From Micavibrio sp. UBA6145 (GTDB lineage Bacteria; Pseudomonadota; Alphaproteobacteria; Micavibrionales; UBA1664): a stretch of DNA of 64,000 bases. Numbering within the stretch: position 1 is the stretch's first letter; every line of letters starts with the position of its first letter. Below the pieces are notes generated by a model that saw only the letters and a program-made list of their open reading frames with translations, did no database searches and was not told the DNA's origin. Of this stretch, positions 25,108 to 33,923 are shown piece by piece. The translations under genes were made by a program, and so were the position numbers. Location: assembly GCA_002423205.1 (NCBI GenBank), contig DIUZ01000024.1, positions 117,834 to 181,833 of the forward strand, read 5' to 3'.

Positions 25108-25656
25108 ATGCTGGAAACCATTCTCGGGCGGCTGGGGTTGCCCTTTTTAATGTCTGTCGTTGGCGGGGCGCTGTCCAAAATAGATAACCCTGTGGCGCAG
25201 AACGCGGCCAAGGCCTTGGCGGAAACACAAGACGCCTTAAGCGCCGGTGCGATCACGCCGGAGGCACGGGCCGAGGCCAATCGGCATATCGAAGCGATGG
25301 AAGGCATATCGCAAAAGGAACGCAGCGAAGCATTGGCGCAGATCAACCAGTCGCTGCGCACGGAAGTGGAATCGGCGGATTTATATGTACGGCGCATGCG
25401 CCCGACCTTCGGTTACCTGATGGCATTCACGTGGACAGCGCAGATGATCGCCATTGCCTATGTCATCGTGTTCGATACGGCGCGGGCCAGCGTGGTTTTG
25501 AACGCGGTGGAGTCCCTGTCGACCATCTGGTGCATCGCGCTGTCGGTGCTTGGGTTGTATGTGTACAAGCGCAGCGATGAAAAACGGCCTATAATAGCCA
25601 TACAAGACATTACGCCGTCAGTCACCGCGGGTGCTCGCGGGGCTTTTAATGAATAA
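25108..25656 (+). CDS. GTA-type 3TM holin
   Basis: 182-residue membrane protein of the 'holin of 3TMs, for gene-transfer release' family. It starts with a hydrophobic segment MLETILGRLGLPFLMSVVGG, then a charged helical region (KALAETQDALSAGAITPEAR), then the conserved LYVRRMRPTFGYLMAFTWTAQMIA and a last helix WCIALSVLGLYVYKR. It begins one base after the fusion-gene stop, as a lysis module would (hydrolase then holin). The reading frame is intact. Confidence 0.85.
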   Translation: MLETILGRLGLPFLMSVVGGALSKIDNPVAQNAAKALAETQDALSAGAITPEARAEANRHIEAMEGISQKERSEALAQINQSLRTEVESADLYVRRMRPTFGYLMAFTWTAQMIAIAYVIVFDTARASVVLNAVESLSTIWCIALSVLGLYVYKRSDEKRPIIAIQDITPSVTAGARGAFNE

Positions 25657-25715
25657 AATCCGTCTATTTCAGGTCCCCATGGATTTTTAGGGCGAATAGG
25701 GCCACACTATGTGCC

Positions 25716-26909
25716 ATGAAAGCGCTATATAACTTCTTCCATAATGAAATCTCGGGCGGGGTCGTCCTTTTGCTGGCGGCGATCGCCGCCATTCTGGTGG
25801 CGAATTCACCGTTTCAGCCTGTCTATCAGGCCTTTCTCGACCAGACGCTGACCGTTGGGTTTACGACGGGTGAGGGGGTCGCACAGGCGGCCTTCCAGAA
25901 ACCCCTGATCCTTTGGATCAATGATTTCCTTATGGCTATTTTCTTTTTATATGCGGGTCTTGAGATCAAGCGTGAAATGAAAGTGGGGGCTCTTTCCAAT
26001 ATGCGCACGGCGCTTTTGCCATTCGTGGCGGCGGTGTGCGGCATGATCATCCCGGCGATGGTCTATTTGTTCTTCACCCGCGCCTATCCTGAATTTCATC
26101 ACGGCTGGGCTATTTCCTCCGCGACTGATATCGCTTTTGCGCTTGGTATTCTCGCTCTTGCATCCAAACGCCTGCCCGCTTCGGTCAAAATCCTGCTGCT
26201 GGCCATCGCGGTCATGGATGATCTGGGCGCCATCCTGGTGATCGCGCTGTTTTATGCGGGCACGCTCAACATAACCGCACTTGGCATTGCCGCGTTGGCG
26301 ATTTTCGGCCTTTTCCTTCTCAACCGCGTCAATGTATCGCATTACGGGCCTTATTTCCTCATCGGTCTTGTTATGTGGGCGGCTTTCCTGAAATCCGGCA
26401 TTCACCCAACCATTGCCGGCGTTATCCTGGGATTTTCCATCCCCATGTATGATGATGAGCGGACTTTCAGTCCGGTCGAGTCGCTGGAGCATATAGTCAA
26501 GCCATGGGTTACGTTCGCGATCCTGCCGATCTTTGCTTTCGCCAATGCAGGGGTTTCACTTGAGGGGCTTGGGTGGGGCGATCTTCTGCATCCGGTCACC
26601 ATCGGTATCGCCATGGGACTTTTTCTGGGCAAGCAGATAGGAATTTTCGGCTCTCTTTATGCATTTGTTAAGTCTCCATGGTTTCTTATGCCGCAGGGCG
26701 CACGGTGGTTGCATATTTATGGAATCTCTTTGCTGTGCGGGATCGGATTTACCATGGCGCTGTTTATCGGTGGCCTTGCGTTTACTGATCCTGATATGGC
26801 CGCCTATGTGCGCATGGGCGTCATAAGCGGTTCGCTCATGTCTGCGGTTTGCGGTTATATTGCTTTAAGAATGGCGGCGAAGACGCCGTATAAGGAGACA
26901 TACGAATGA
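25716..26909 (+). CDS. nhaA: Na+/H+ antiporter NhaA
   Basis: Electrogenic sodium/proton antiporter (397 residues, about twelve membrane helices). Visible: NEISGGVVLLLAAIAAILVANSP at the N-terminus, the ion-binding aspartate pair in AVMDDLGAILVIALFY (Asp168, Asp169), FLKSGIHPTIAGVILGF and GIGFTMALFIGGLAF. The stop overlaps the icd start by four bases, an unusual pairing of a transporter with a TCA-cycle gene. Confidence 0.96.
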   Translation: MKALYNFFHNEISGGVVLLLAAIAAILVANSPFQPVYQAFLDQTLTVGFTTGEGVAQAAFQKPLILWINDFLMAIFFLYAGLEIKREMKVGALSNMRTALLPFVAAVCGMIIPAMVYLFFTRAYPEFHHGWAISSATDIAFALGILALASKRLPASVKILLLAIAVMDDLGAILVIALFYAGTLNITALGIAALAIFGLFLLNRVNVSHYGPYFLIGLVMWAAFLKSGIHPTIAGVILGFSIPMYDDERTFSPVESLEHIVKPWVTFAILPIFAFANAGVSLEGLGWGDLLHPVTIGIAMGLFLGKQIGIFGSLYAFVKSPWFLMPQGARWLHIYGISLLCGIGFTMALFIGGLAFTDPDMAAYVRMGVISGSLMSAVCGYIALRMAAKTPYKETYE

Positions 26910-28330
26910 AACGCATTCCCATTACAGTCGCCCACGGCGACGGCATCGGTCCCGAGATCATGGATGCCACCTTAAAAATCCTCAATGCTGCCGGCGCACC
27001 GCTGGACATCAAGACCATCGAGGTCGGACAGAAACTGTTCGAGCGCGGTATCATGACCGGTATTGAACAAGCATCCATCGACGCGATCCGCGAAACCGGT
27101 GTGCTGCTGAAAGCGCCGATTTTCACACCGTCAGGCGGCGGTTATAAATCCCTCAACGTCACGATCCGCAAGCTGATGTCGCTGTATGCGAATGTGCGCC
27201 CGTGCGTGTCGTATGAACCGTATATCGAAGCCATCAAGCCGATGGACCTGGTCGTCGTTCGTGAGAACGAAGAAGACCTTTATGCCGGTATCGAACACCG
27301 CCAGACGCAGGATGTGTGTCAGGCCCTGAAACTGATTTCACGCCCGGGCTGCGAGCGTATTGTCCGTTACGCGTTTGAATATGCACGCGCCAATGGCCGT
27401 AAAAAAGTGACCTGCATGGTCAAGGACAACATCATGAAAATGGTGGACGGTCTTTTCTATCAGGTGTTCCAGGAAATCGCGCCGGAATACCCGGATATCC
27501 AGAGCGACCGTTATATTATCGATATCGGCACCGCCCGTATCGCATCGCGCCCTGAAGATTTCGACGTCATCGTGACCGAGAATTTGTACGGCGATATCAT
27601 TTCAGACGTTGCCGCCGAAGTGACCGGTTCGGTCGGTCTTGGTATTTCCGCCAATATCGGTGAACAATGCGCCATGTTCGAGGCCATGCACGGCACTGCG
27701 CCGGACATTGCGGGCAAGGGCATTGCCAACCCGTCGGGCCTGCTGCTCGGTTCGATCATGATGCTCACGCATATCGGCTGCGGTAAAGTCGCCGAGGACG
27801 TCCACAACGCATGGATGAAAACCATCGAAGACGGTATTCATACCGGCGATATTTATAAAGAATCCCTGTCCAAGAAACGCGTGGGTACGGTTGAATTCAC
27901 GGACGCGGTTGTTGCGCGCCTGGGGCAGAAACCCTCATCCATGAAAGCGGCGTCGTATCCGGACGGCAAGGGCGCTTTGAAACTGCCGCCGTTGCGTAAG
28001 CCCGTGCCTCAGAAAAAAGAATGGATCGGCGTTGATGCGTTTATCGAGTTCACGGGCAAGGCCGATGATCTCGCCGCCAAGGTGCAACCGGCGCTGGCCG
28101 ATGGTCTTACGCTGTCGCTGATTTCCAACCGCGGCGTCAAATGCTGGCCCAAGGGGTCGGACGGCACGTTCACGGTGGATCACTGGTGCGCGCGTATCCT
28201 TGGTAAATCGGATACGGACAAGCTGGTCGCAACGCTTAAAGCTTTGAACACGGCCGGTGTTGAAGTCGTGAAGACGGAAAATCTGTATTCGTTCGACGGC
28301 AAAGACGGCTTTACTGCTGCCGCTGGCTAG
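26906..28330 (+). CDS. icd: Isocitrate dehydrogenase, Rickettsia/Thermus-type
   Basis: Beta-decarboxylating dehydrogenase (474 residues). The first ~330 residues hold the catalytic fold: VAHGDGIGPEIMDATL, the isocitrate-binding SGGGYKSLNVTIRKLMSLYANVRP, ENEEDLYAGIEH, MVKDNIMKMVDGLF and the cofactor-side HGTAPDIAGKGIANP. The last ~100 residues (KKEWIGVDAFIEFTGKADDL onward) form the small extra domain seen in the long Rickettsia/Thermus enzymes. Whether NADP or NAD is preferred cannot be settled here. The 3' end overlaps the convergent folD by 20 bases. Confidence 0.9.
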   Translation: MKRIPITVAHGDGIGPEIMDATLKILNAAGAPLDIKTIEVGQKLFERGIMTGIEQASIDAIRETGVLLKAPIFTPSGGGYKSLNVTIRKLMSLYANVRPCVSYEPYIEAIKPMDLVVVRENEEDLYAGIEHRQTQDVCQALKLISRPGCERIVRYAFEYARANGRKKVTCMVKDNIMKMVDGLFYQVFQEIAPEYPDIQSDRYIIDIGTARIASRPEDFDVIVTENLYGDIISDVAAEVTGSVGLGISANIGEQCAMFEAMHGTAPDIAGKGIANPSGLLLGSIMMLTHIGCGKVAEDVHNAWMKTIEDGIHTGDIYKESLSKKRVGTVEFTDAVVARLGQKPSSMKAASYPDGKGALKLPPLRKPVPQKKEWIGVDAFIEFTGKADDLAAKVQPALADGLTLSLISNRGVKCWPKGSDGTFTVDHWCARILGKSDTDKLVATLKALNTAGVEVVKTENLYSFDGKDGFTAAAG

Positions 28331-29153
28331 TCTTAAGCGTATTATTTAACAGGCATGCAATCGTCATAGGGCCAACACCACCCGGTACGGGTGTGATGGC
28401 CGAAGCAATCTGGGAGGCGGCGTTGAAATCAACGTCGCCTTTTAATTTGCCGTCAGCCTGACGGTTGATACCGACGTCGATGACAATGGCACCGGGTTTG
28501 ATCCAATCACCCTTGACCAGTTCGCTGCGGCCGACGGCGGCGACAAGGATATCTGCGTTGCGGCAGACTTCGGCCAAATTTTTGGTTTTGGAATGCGCGG
28601 TTGTAACCGTGCAATTTTCGGCCACCAATAATGTGGCCATAGGTTTACCAAACAGCAGGCTGCGGCCAATGACGACGGCGTTGAGGCCGGTCAGATCCTG
28701 TTTCACCGATTTAATAAGCATCAATGCGCCCTGCGGCGTGCAGGAGACAAGGCCGGACGGTTCGCCCGCGACGAGTTTGCCGGCGTTGACGAAGGTCAGG
28801 CCGTCGACGTCTTTGTCAGGCGCAATCATCTGGATCAGCGGATCGGAATTGAGATGTCCGGGCAGGGGCAGTTGCAACAAAATGCCCTGGACCATGTCGT
28901 CGTCGTTCAGGGTCTGGATCAATACGGCGATTTCATCCTGCGTTGCGTGGACAGGCAGGCGGAATTCCATCGATCGCATGCCGACGTCTTCCGTCGCCTT
29001 GATCTTGTTGCGCACATAGACATGGCTGGCCGGGTCGTCACCGACCAGGATGACGGCCAAGCCGGGCTTTGCGTCCATCGCGGCGACTTTGGCGGCGATG
29101 GATTTGCGAAGGTCGGCGGCGATCTGTTTGCCGTCGATGATGTGTGCGCTCAC
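28311..29153 (-). CDS. folD: Methylene-THF dehydrogenase / methenyl-THF cyclohydrolase
   Basis: Bifunctional one-carbon enzyme (280 residues). Signatures: VGDDPASHVYVRNKIKATEDVG (catalytic Lys near residue 50), VQGILLQLPLPGHL, DKDVDGLTFVNAGKL, CTPQGALML, VVIGRSLLFGKPMATLL and TPVPGGVGPMTIACLL. It supplies 10-formyl-THF for the purine pathway, four parts of which are in this window. The YggT gene lies 9 bp upstream on the same strand. Confidence 0.96.
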   Translation of the reverse strand: MSAHIIDGKQIAADLRKSIAAKVAAMDAKPGLAVILVGDDPASHVYVRNKIKATEDVGMRSMEFRLPVHATQDEIAVLIQTLNDDDMVQGILLQLPLPGHLNSDPLIQMIAPDKDVDGLTFVNAGKLVAGEPSGLVSCTPQGALMLIKSVKQDLTGLNAVVIGRSLLFGKPMATLLVAENCTVTTAHSKTKNLAEVCRNADILVAAVGRSELVKGDWIKPGAIVIDVGINRQADGKLKGDVDFNAASQIASAITPVPGGVGPMTIACLLNNTLKTSQRQQ

Positions 29154-29162
29154 GTGAGCTCC

Positions 29163-29444
29163 TTAAGCGAAAAAGATGGTGGCGATGACGCGTTCCAAAA
29201 TCATGATGCCAAAAATCACGATGATGGGCGTGATGTCAATGCCGCCAATGGGCGGGATAAAGCGGCGGATCGGCTCCATCACCGGTTCGGTCAGTTTCTC
29301 AAGGCCGCCGACCAGACGGCGCGCCTGGGGGTTTGCGGTGTTGATCACGCCAAAGGCAATCAGCCACGAAATCACCACCTGTGCGATAATGATGAAAGTG
29401 TAGATTTGTAGTGCTAGAATAAGCAGTTGGCCGATAAGATACAT
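29163..29444 (-). CDS. YggT-family membrane protein
   Basis: 93-residue integral membrane protein with two hydrophobic helices flanking the conserved loop GLEKLTEPVMEPIRRFIPPIGGIDITPIIV, the YggT signature. The start MYLIGQLLILALQ at 29444 has CGGAGT at good spacing. The role of the family is not well defined; it has been linked to membrane protein assembly and osmotic stress. It forms a pair with folD. Confidence 0.9.
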   Translation of the reverse strand: MYLIGQLLILALQIYTFIIIAQVVISWLIAFGVINTANPQARRLVGGLEKLTEPVMEPIRRFIPPIGGIDITPIIVIFGIMILERVIATIFFA

Positions 29445-29539
29445 CTGGATAAACTCCGTTTTTTTACGAGAATAAACCAAATTTTAGCAAAATTTTTGCA
29501 TACTGGTATATAGGGCTTAGAGGGGTATTTTTAGCCAAA

Positions 29540-30256
29540 ATGATCGGGTTAGAGCTTGTTTTAGCTGGGCATTTGCTATTGACGAAAGTCAGTGCGAATC
29601 CTGAGCCCGTTCCGGCACTGCCGCCTGCTCTTGGCCGCGATGCCCCAAGCCAGTGCCCGCCCGCCGCCGCCCCCCAGATTGACGTTCACTGGCGGTCCGA
29701 GCCCGTCAAATACGACATGACCAAAAATTATGCTTCGCTGGGGGCCCGCCAGATCGATACCGCCAACCCGTATGGCACCCATGTCTCGGTCGATGTCGGC
29801 GGGCTGATGAGCGGCAAGGTGAATTACAAATCCGGGATCGAGGTCACGGGCATACGTTACGTCGCCAACCGGTCGATCTGTCTTTGGATCAACAAGATCA
29901 GCGTCGACATTGTCATCGACCCCACCATTTACATTGCATCGGAAAACCCGAAAGGGACGTGCAAGTTCGTCGCGATCCTTGAGCATGAATCCAAGCACGT
30001 CGCCGCAGACCGCCGCGTGGTGCAGGACCATATCAACAACATCCGCCAAGCCGCGTTCACATCGGCATCCAAGGTCGGCATAGTCGGTCCCAAGCCGGAC
30101 GAAGACGCAGAGATGTATAAAGAGAAAATGTCGAGTTACGTGGAAGCCGCGTTGAAAAAGGCGGTCGACGCCATGTATGCGGACCGCGCGCAGCGCCAGA
30201 AGCTTCTGGACAGCAAGGAAGAATACGACCGCGTCCAGTCGAAATGCCCTAAATAA
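29540..30256 (+). CDS. Putative secreted HExxH protein, 238 residues
   Basis: Unknown family. The N-terminus MIGLELVLAGHLLLTKVSA looks like an export signal or membrane anchor, followed by a Pro-rich linker. The middle contains VAILEHESKHVAADRRVVQDH: residues 149-153 are HESKH, an HExxH zinc-binding motif on a predicted helix, with further acidic and His residues nearby as possible third ligands. The C-terminus is a charged helix. A periplasmic metallopeptidase is the simplest reading, but activity is inferred from one motif. It is convergent with the ccm operon with no gap. Confidence 0.65.
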   Translation: MIGLELVLAGHLLLTKVSANPEPVPALPPALGRDAPSQCPPAAAPQIDVHWRSEPVKYDMTKNYASLGARQIDTANPYGTHVSVDVGGLMSGKVNYKSGIEVTGIRYVANRSICLWINKISVDIVIDPTIYIASENPKGTCKFVAILEHESKHVAADRRVVQDHINNIRQAAFTSASKVGIVGPKPDEDAEMYKEKMSSYVEAALKKAVDAMYADRAQRQKLLDSKEEYDRVQSKCPK

Positions 30257-30658
30257 TCACTGTGATATTTTTTCAAGCATCGCGCGGATCAGCTTGATAC
30301 GCCGGTCGTTCGCGTCGATTTTCTCCGCCTGATCCAGCAGCTTGACGGTCTGGTCATCGCCGCGCCCCTGCGCCACGCGCAAGGCGGCCAGGCGGATCAG
30401 CGCGTCTTTATCCTTCGGGTTCTTTTCCAGCGTGGCCATCAGCGTGGATTCAAGGCGCATATCGGCCTGTGTCTGCGCGGTGCCCTGTGTCGGGCGGGCG
30501 GGGATGTCGGGGTTGCCCAGAACCATGTAAATGCCAAGCGATGCGCAGGCAACGAACAGGGCCAGATGCATGAATACGCGCGGGCTTTCTACGGACTTAA
30601 ACGTCCACAGACACACAACGGCGCAAATCATGGCACAGAGGATGATGGTCAGGGTCAT
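30257..30658 (-). CDS. ccmI: Cytochrome c biogenesis protein CcmI-like, short
   Basis: Last gene of the ccm operon (133 residues). Two hydrophobic segments (MTLTIILCAMICAVVCLW, then HLALFVACASLGIYMVLGNP) precede a helical-repeat stretch, MATLEKNPKDKDALIRLAAL and KLLDQAEKIDAND, typical of the TPR part of CcmI, the apocytochrome chaperone. It is much shorter than usual CcmI, keeping about two repeats. The ATG overlaps the ccmH stop by four bases. Confidence 0.75.
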   Translation of the reverse strand: MTLTIILCAMICAVVCLWTFKSVESPRVFMHLALFVACASLGIYMVLGNPDIPARPTQGTAQTQADMRLESTLMATLEKNPKDKDALIRLAALRVAQGRGDDQTVKLLDQAEKIDANDRRIKLIRAMLEKISQ

Positions 30659-31047
30659 GCGCGGCGTCTCCGGCGTTTGAAGCTGCGCGCCATCAGGGCG
30701 CAGCCGATACCCAGTACGATAAACGGGGCCAGCCATAGCGGATAGGTGCGCGGCGCGACTGGCGGTTCCAGCATGATGTAATCGCCGTAACGTTCGCGCA
30801 GATATTGGTGCACCTGTGCATCGGTTTGTCCGGCCAGGATCTGTTTGCGCACGATGATGCGTAAGTTCCGTGCGATATCGGCGCTGGATTCATCGATCGA
30901 TTCATTCTGGCAGACGACGCAGCGCAATGTGCGGGTCAGTTCGACCGCGCGGGCTTCCAGCTTCGGGTTTTGCAGGCGTTCATCCGGATTCATGATCGCC
31001 AGCGCGGGCGTGGCCAGAAGGCAGAGGACGAAGATCAGGATTCTCAT
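30655..31047 (-). CDS. ccmH: Cytochrome c maturation protein CcmH
   Basis: Apocytochrome thioreductase (130 residues). A signal peptide (MRILIFVLCLLATPALA) precedes the active-site RCVVCQNESIDESSADIARNL; then the three-helix periplasmic domain and a C-terminal membrane helix near residues 102-120 ending in basic residues. It is fused tightly to ccmI and ccmG by four-base overlaps. Confidence 0.95.
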   Translation of the reverse strand: MRILIFVLCLLATPALAIMNPDERLQNPKLEARAVELTRTLRCVVCQNESIDESSADIARNLRIIVRKQILAGQTDAQVHQYLRERYGDYIMLEPPVAPRTYPLWLAPFIVLGIGCALMARSFKRRRRRA

Positions 31048-31523
31048 GGTTTCACCGCCGCTTCGAATTCAGCGATGACGGATGGGTCTTCCAGCGGGCC
31101 CTGAAAACGTTTGCGTACGATCCTTTCCGCATCCACCACGAAGCTTTCCGGTACGCCGGTGATGCCCATATCGACACTGGGACCGTCACCGGCGTCATAG
31201 ATGACGGTCTTGTACGGGTTGCCGCGCTTTTTCAGCCATGCGGTGATGTTTTCCGGCGTGTCGTTGAAGGCGATGCCGATAATCGGGATGCCATCTTTTT
31301 TAAACTGTATCAGTGTTGGGTGTTCGATGGTGCAGGGCGCGCACCAGCTGGCGAAGAAATTGACGATGAAGGGACCCTTGGGCAATTCCGCGATGCCAAG
31401 GTCCGGCAATGTCTTGCCGATCAGGGGCGAGTCGATCGTCCCCGTCACGCGTGGCATGGTCAGCCGGTAGGCAAGCATCAGCGCCAGCATGGTGAAGATG
31501 AGGAGGGGGAGATAGCGTCTCAT
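31044..31523 (-). CDS. ccmG: Thiol:disulfide interchange protein CcmG/DsbE
   Basis: Membrane-anchored periplasmic thioredoxin-like protein (159 residues). It starts MRRYLPLLIFTMLALMLAY (membrane anchor), then FIVNFFASWCAPCTIEHP with the WCxPC active site and GVPESFVVD with the cis-proline. It supplies reductant for heme attachment together with CcmH. The chosen ATG gives the family's N-terminus; longer in-frame extensions overlap ccmF. Confidence 0.94.
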   Translation of the reverse strand: MRRYLPLLIFTMLALMLAYRLTMPRVTGTIDSPLIGKTLPDLGIAELPKGPFIVNFFASWCAPCTIEHPTLIQFKKDGIPIIGIAFNDTPENITAWLKKRGNPYKTVIYDAGDGPSVDMGITGVPESFVVDAERIVRKRFQGPLEDPSVIAEFEAAVKP

Positions 31524-33352
31524 CTGCGCCGCCAGCTGTTGATCAGCATCAGCACGCCGGCGAGTGCCACCAGGCCGAAGCCAAACCACAAGGCGGCGAC
31601 AAACGGGTGCACGGTGGTGCGGACCACCCATGCGTCGGGGCCTGATTTCAGGTCGCGTTCACCAAGGACGACGTAAATATCGTCCAGTATATAAGTGCGT
31701 ATGGCGGCCTCCGTCGTCTGGGAATCCGAAACCGGGTACCAGCGTTTCTGCGGTTTGAGAATGTCCGTCCCGAGCGTGATGCGGGCTTCTTCCGCGCCGT
31801 AATTCGGGCCGAATACATTGCTGACACCGTCAAAACGCAATTCGTGGCGGCCGACAGTGAAAGTGTCGCCGGGGTTTACGATACGGATATCTTCGATCTT
31901 CATGGCCATCGTGCCGATCATGCCGACGATGGCAAGGCCAAGGCCGAAATGGCCGAGGACAAGGCTGAGATTTTTCAGCGTGAGCGGCCATTTGATCTGC
32001 GCGAGTGATGCCACCATCAGCCAGATGGCGATGGCAAAGCCCAGCATGTTGACGCGGATGAACAGCATCGCCAGCGCGGTGAGCAGCAGGCAGGTCAGCA
32101 TCGGACCCTTGAACGCCCAGCGACCGGGGCGTTTCCACGGCAGGAACGGGCCGATGCCCATCAGGATGATCAGCGGGATTGCGATGCGCAGGACGGTCGC
32201 GTTGTAATACGGTGCGCCGACGGAAATTTGCGCGAGACCCAGCGTATCCATCACCAGCGGGTACAGCGTGCCGGTCAGGACGGTGGCGGCGATGGTGATA
32301 AGCAACAGGTTGTTGGCGACCAGCGATGATTCACGGCTGACAGGCGTAAACAGGCGCAGGGTTTTGAGCTGCGGCGCGCGCCACGCATACAGGCCAAAAG
32401 CACCACCGCAGCATGCAATCAGCAGCGCCAGAATGAACGATCCGCGTAGCGGATCGACAGCGAAGGCGTGGATCGATGATAATACGCCGGAGCGGACAAG
32501 AAATGTGCCGAGCAGCGACATGGCGAATGCGATGATGGCCAGAAGGATGGTCCAGCGCTTGAGCGCGCCGCGTGCTTCCAATACCAGCAGTGAATGCAAC
32601 AGCGCCGTACCGGCCAGCCATGGCAGGAGCGATGCGTTTTCAACCGGGTCCCAATACCACCAGCCGCCCCAGCCGAGTTCGTAATAGGCCCAGCGCGAAC
32701 CCATGGCGATGCCGATGGTCAAAGCCAGCCATGCGATTGCGACGAAGGGTTTGACGGCCTTGGCAAAAGCCTGGTCCACGCGCCCGACGATCAGTGCGCC
32801 GGCGGCGAGGGAAAAGACGGACGAAAAACCGACATAGCCCAGATACAAAGCGGGCGGGTGCAGCGCGAGGCCGATATCCTGCAACACCGGGTTGAGCGAA
32901 TTGCCGTCAGCGGGCGCAGGAAAGACGCGCGCGAACGGGTTGGATGTGAACAGCGAGAAGGCGATAAAGCCCATCGCGATCAGGCCCTGAACACCCAGTG
33001 CGCGCTGGCGCAATGTTTCGTCCCTGATATGCGGGCTTAAGGCAATGCCCGCACCGAACAGCGATAGGATCACGATCCAGAGCAGCATCGAGCCTTCGTG
33101 ATTGCCCCAGACGCCGGAGATTTTATAGAGCAGGGGTTTCTGGCTGTGCGAATTCAGGACCGTGTTCAGGACGGTAAAGTCGGACGTGATATAAGCCCAT
33201 TCCAGACCCAGAAACGCGATGATGGTCAGTGCCAGAAGGGTGATGGCAGACCGTTTTGCAATGTCAGGCGAACGCCACAGGCCGCCAGCCGCCATCATGC
33301 CGGCGACGACAAAGGCCATGATAAAGGCGAAGTGCGCGACTTCGGTGATCAT
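31520..33352 (-). CDS. ccmF: Heme lyase CcmF
   Basis: Large polytopic protein (610 residues) of the heme-handling family. The tryptophan-rich motif GWGGWWYWDPVENASLLPWL and conserved histidines in hydrophobic surroundings (WGNHEGSMLLW) are present, followed by the C-terminal periplasmic domain. It transfers heme from CcmE to apocytochrome c. Slightly shorter than the usual ~650 residues, mainly in the last periplasmic region. Confidence 0.95.
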   Translation of the reverse strand: MITEVAHFAFIMAFVVAGMMAAGGLWRSPDIAKRSAITLLALTIIAFLGLEWAYITSDFTVLNTVLNSHSQKPLLYKISGVWGNHEGSMLLWIVILSLFGAGIALSPHIRDETLRQRALGVQGLIAMGFIAFSLFTSNPFARVFPAPADGNSLNPVLQDIGLALHPPALYLGYVGFSSVFSLAAGALIVGRVDQAFAKAVKPFVAIAWLALTIGIAMGSRWAYYELGWGGWWYWDPVENASLLPWLAGTALLHSLLVLEARGALKRWTILLAIIAFAMSLLGTFLVRSGVLSSIHAFAVDPLRGSFILALLIACCGGAFGLYAWRAPQLKTLRLFTPVSRESSLVANNLLLITIAATVLTGTLYPLVMDTLGLAQISVGAPYYNATVLRIAIPLIILMGIGPFLPWKRPGRWAFKGPMLTCLLLTALAMLFIRVNMLGFAIAIWLMVASLAQIKWPLTLKNLSLVLGHFGLGLAIVGMIGTMAMKIEDIRIVNPGDTFTVGRHELRFDGVSNVFGPNYGAEEARITLGTDILKPQKRWYPVSDSQTTEAAIRTYILDDIYVVLGERDLKSGPDAWVVRTTVHPFVAALWFGFGLVALAGVLMLINSWRRR

Positions 33353-33774
33353 TTGTTCTGGTCCAGCGCCTTTTTGACTTCGGGCGGCATGTAGTTTTCA
33401 TCGTGCTTGGCGAGCACGTCTTTGGCGGTGAAATGTGTACTGGCCGTATCATAACGGCCATAGACGACGACGCCCTGACCCTCGCGGAACAAATCGGGCA
33501 ACACGCCCTGATAGGTGATGGTCAGGTCCGCCTTGTAATCGGTGATGACAAAAACGCTTTTTTCGCCGGTCTGTTTCAACGACCCCGCTTTGACCATGCC
33601 GCCGACGCGGATGGTTTTTTCAAGCTGCTTTGCATTCAGCGTGGCGATCTCGGACGGTGAATGGAAATACGTGATCTTGCCGGACAGGCCGTACAGGGTC
33701 AGCGCAACCGCAAGTCCAAGACCGGCCAGAACGATGATGATGGATGTCAGACGTGCGCGCGCGCGGGGCGTCAT
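33349..33774 (-). CDS. ccmE: Heme chaperone CcmE
   Basis: 141-residue periplasmic heme chaperone with one N-terminal membrane anchor (ARLTSIIIVLAGLGLAVALTLY). The beta-barrel domain ends with the heme-binding LAKHDENYMPPE, with the covalent His and the axial Tyr in HDENY. Overlaps both neighbours by four bases. Confidence 0.95.
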   Translation of the reverse strand: MTPRARARLTSIIIVLAGLGLAVALTLYGLSGKITYFHSPSEIATLNAKQLEKTIRVGGMVKAGSLKQTGEKSVFVITDYKADLTITYQGVLPDLFREGQGVVVYGRYDTASTHFTAKDVLAKHDENYMPPEVKKALDQNK

Positions 33775-33923
33775 TTTTCGCCCTGTTGCTTTTTCTTCAG
33801 GCGGTCTTTTTTAATCAGCGCGTGGATGAACACCGCGCCGTAAGCGATAAGGGCAAGGCCGTAAGCGGGCCAGACATACATGCCGTAACCGGACATGGCG
33901 GCGAAGGTGCTGAAGTCGGTCAT
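33771..33923 (-). CDS. ccmD: Heme exporter protein CcmD
   Basis: 50-residue single-span protein, MTDFSTFAAMSGYGMYVWPAY and a following helix, ending in a Lys-rich cytoplasmic tail. Its size, hydropathy and its place between ccmC and ccmE define it; in the pathway it assists release of holo-CcmE. Starts inside the end of ccmC. Confidence 0.92.
   Translation of the reverse strand: MTDFSTFAAMSGYGMYVWPAYGLALIAYGAVFIHALIKKDRLKKKQQGEK

Larger units (their letters stand above)
20338..25656 (+). mobile_element. T7-like (podoviral) prophage remnant
   Basis: Seven to eight plus-strand genes with podoviral virion order: two unknowns, a small Ala/Pro-rich protein, connector, Bbp19-like protein, scaffold, capsid N-terminus fused to a hydrolase C-terminus, and holin. 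Terminase, tail tube, internal virion and fibre genes and integrase are absent. The capsid and the hydrolase are both truncated at one shared junction near 24833. The remaining reading frames are open with normal start sites and tight overlaps. No flanking direct repeats were found by eye. It is defective as a phage; retention of some functions is possible. Confidence 0.8.
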
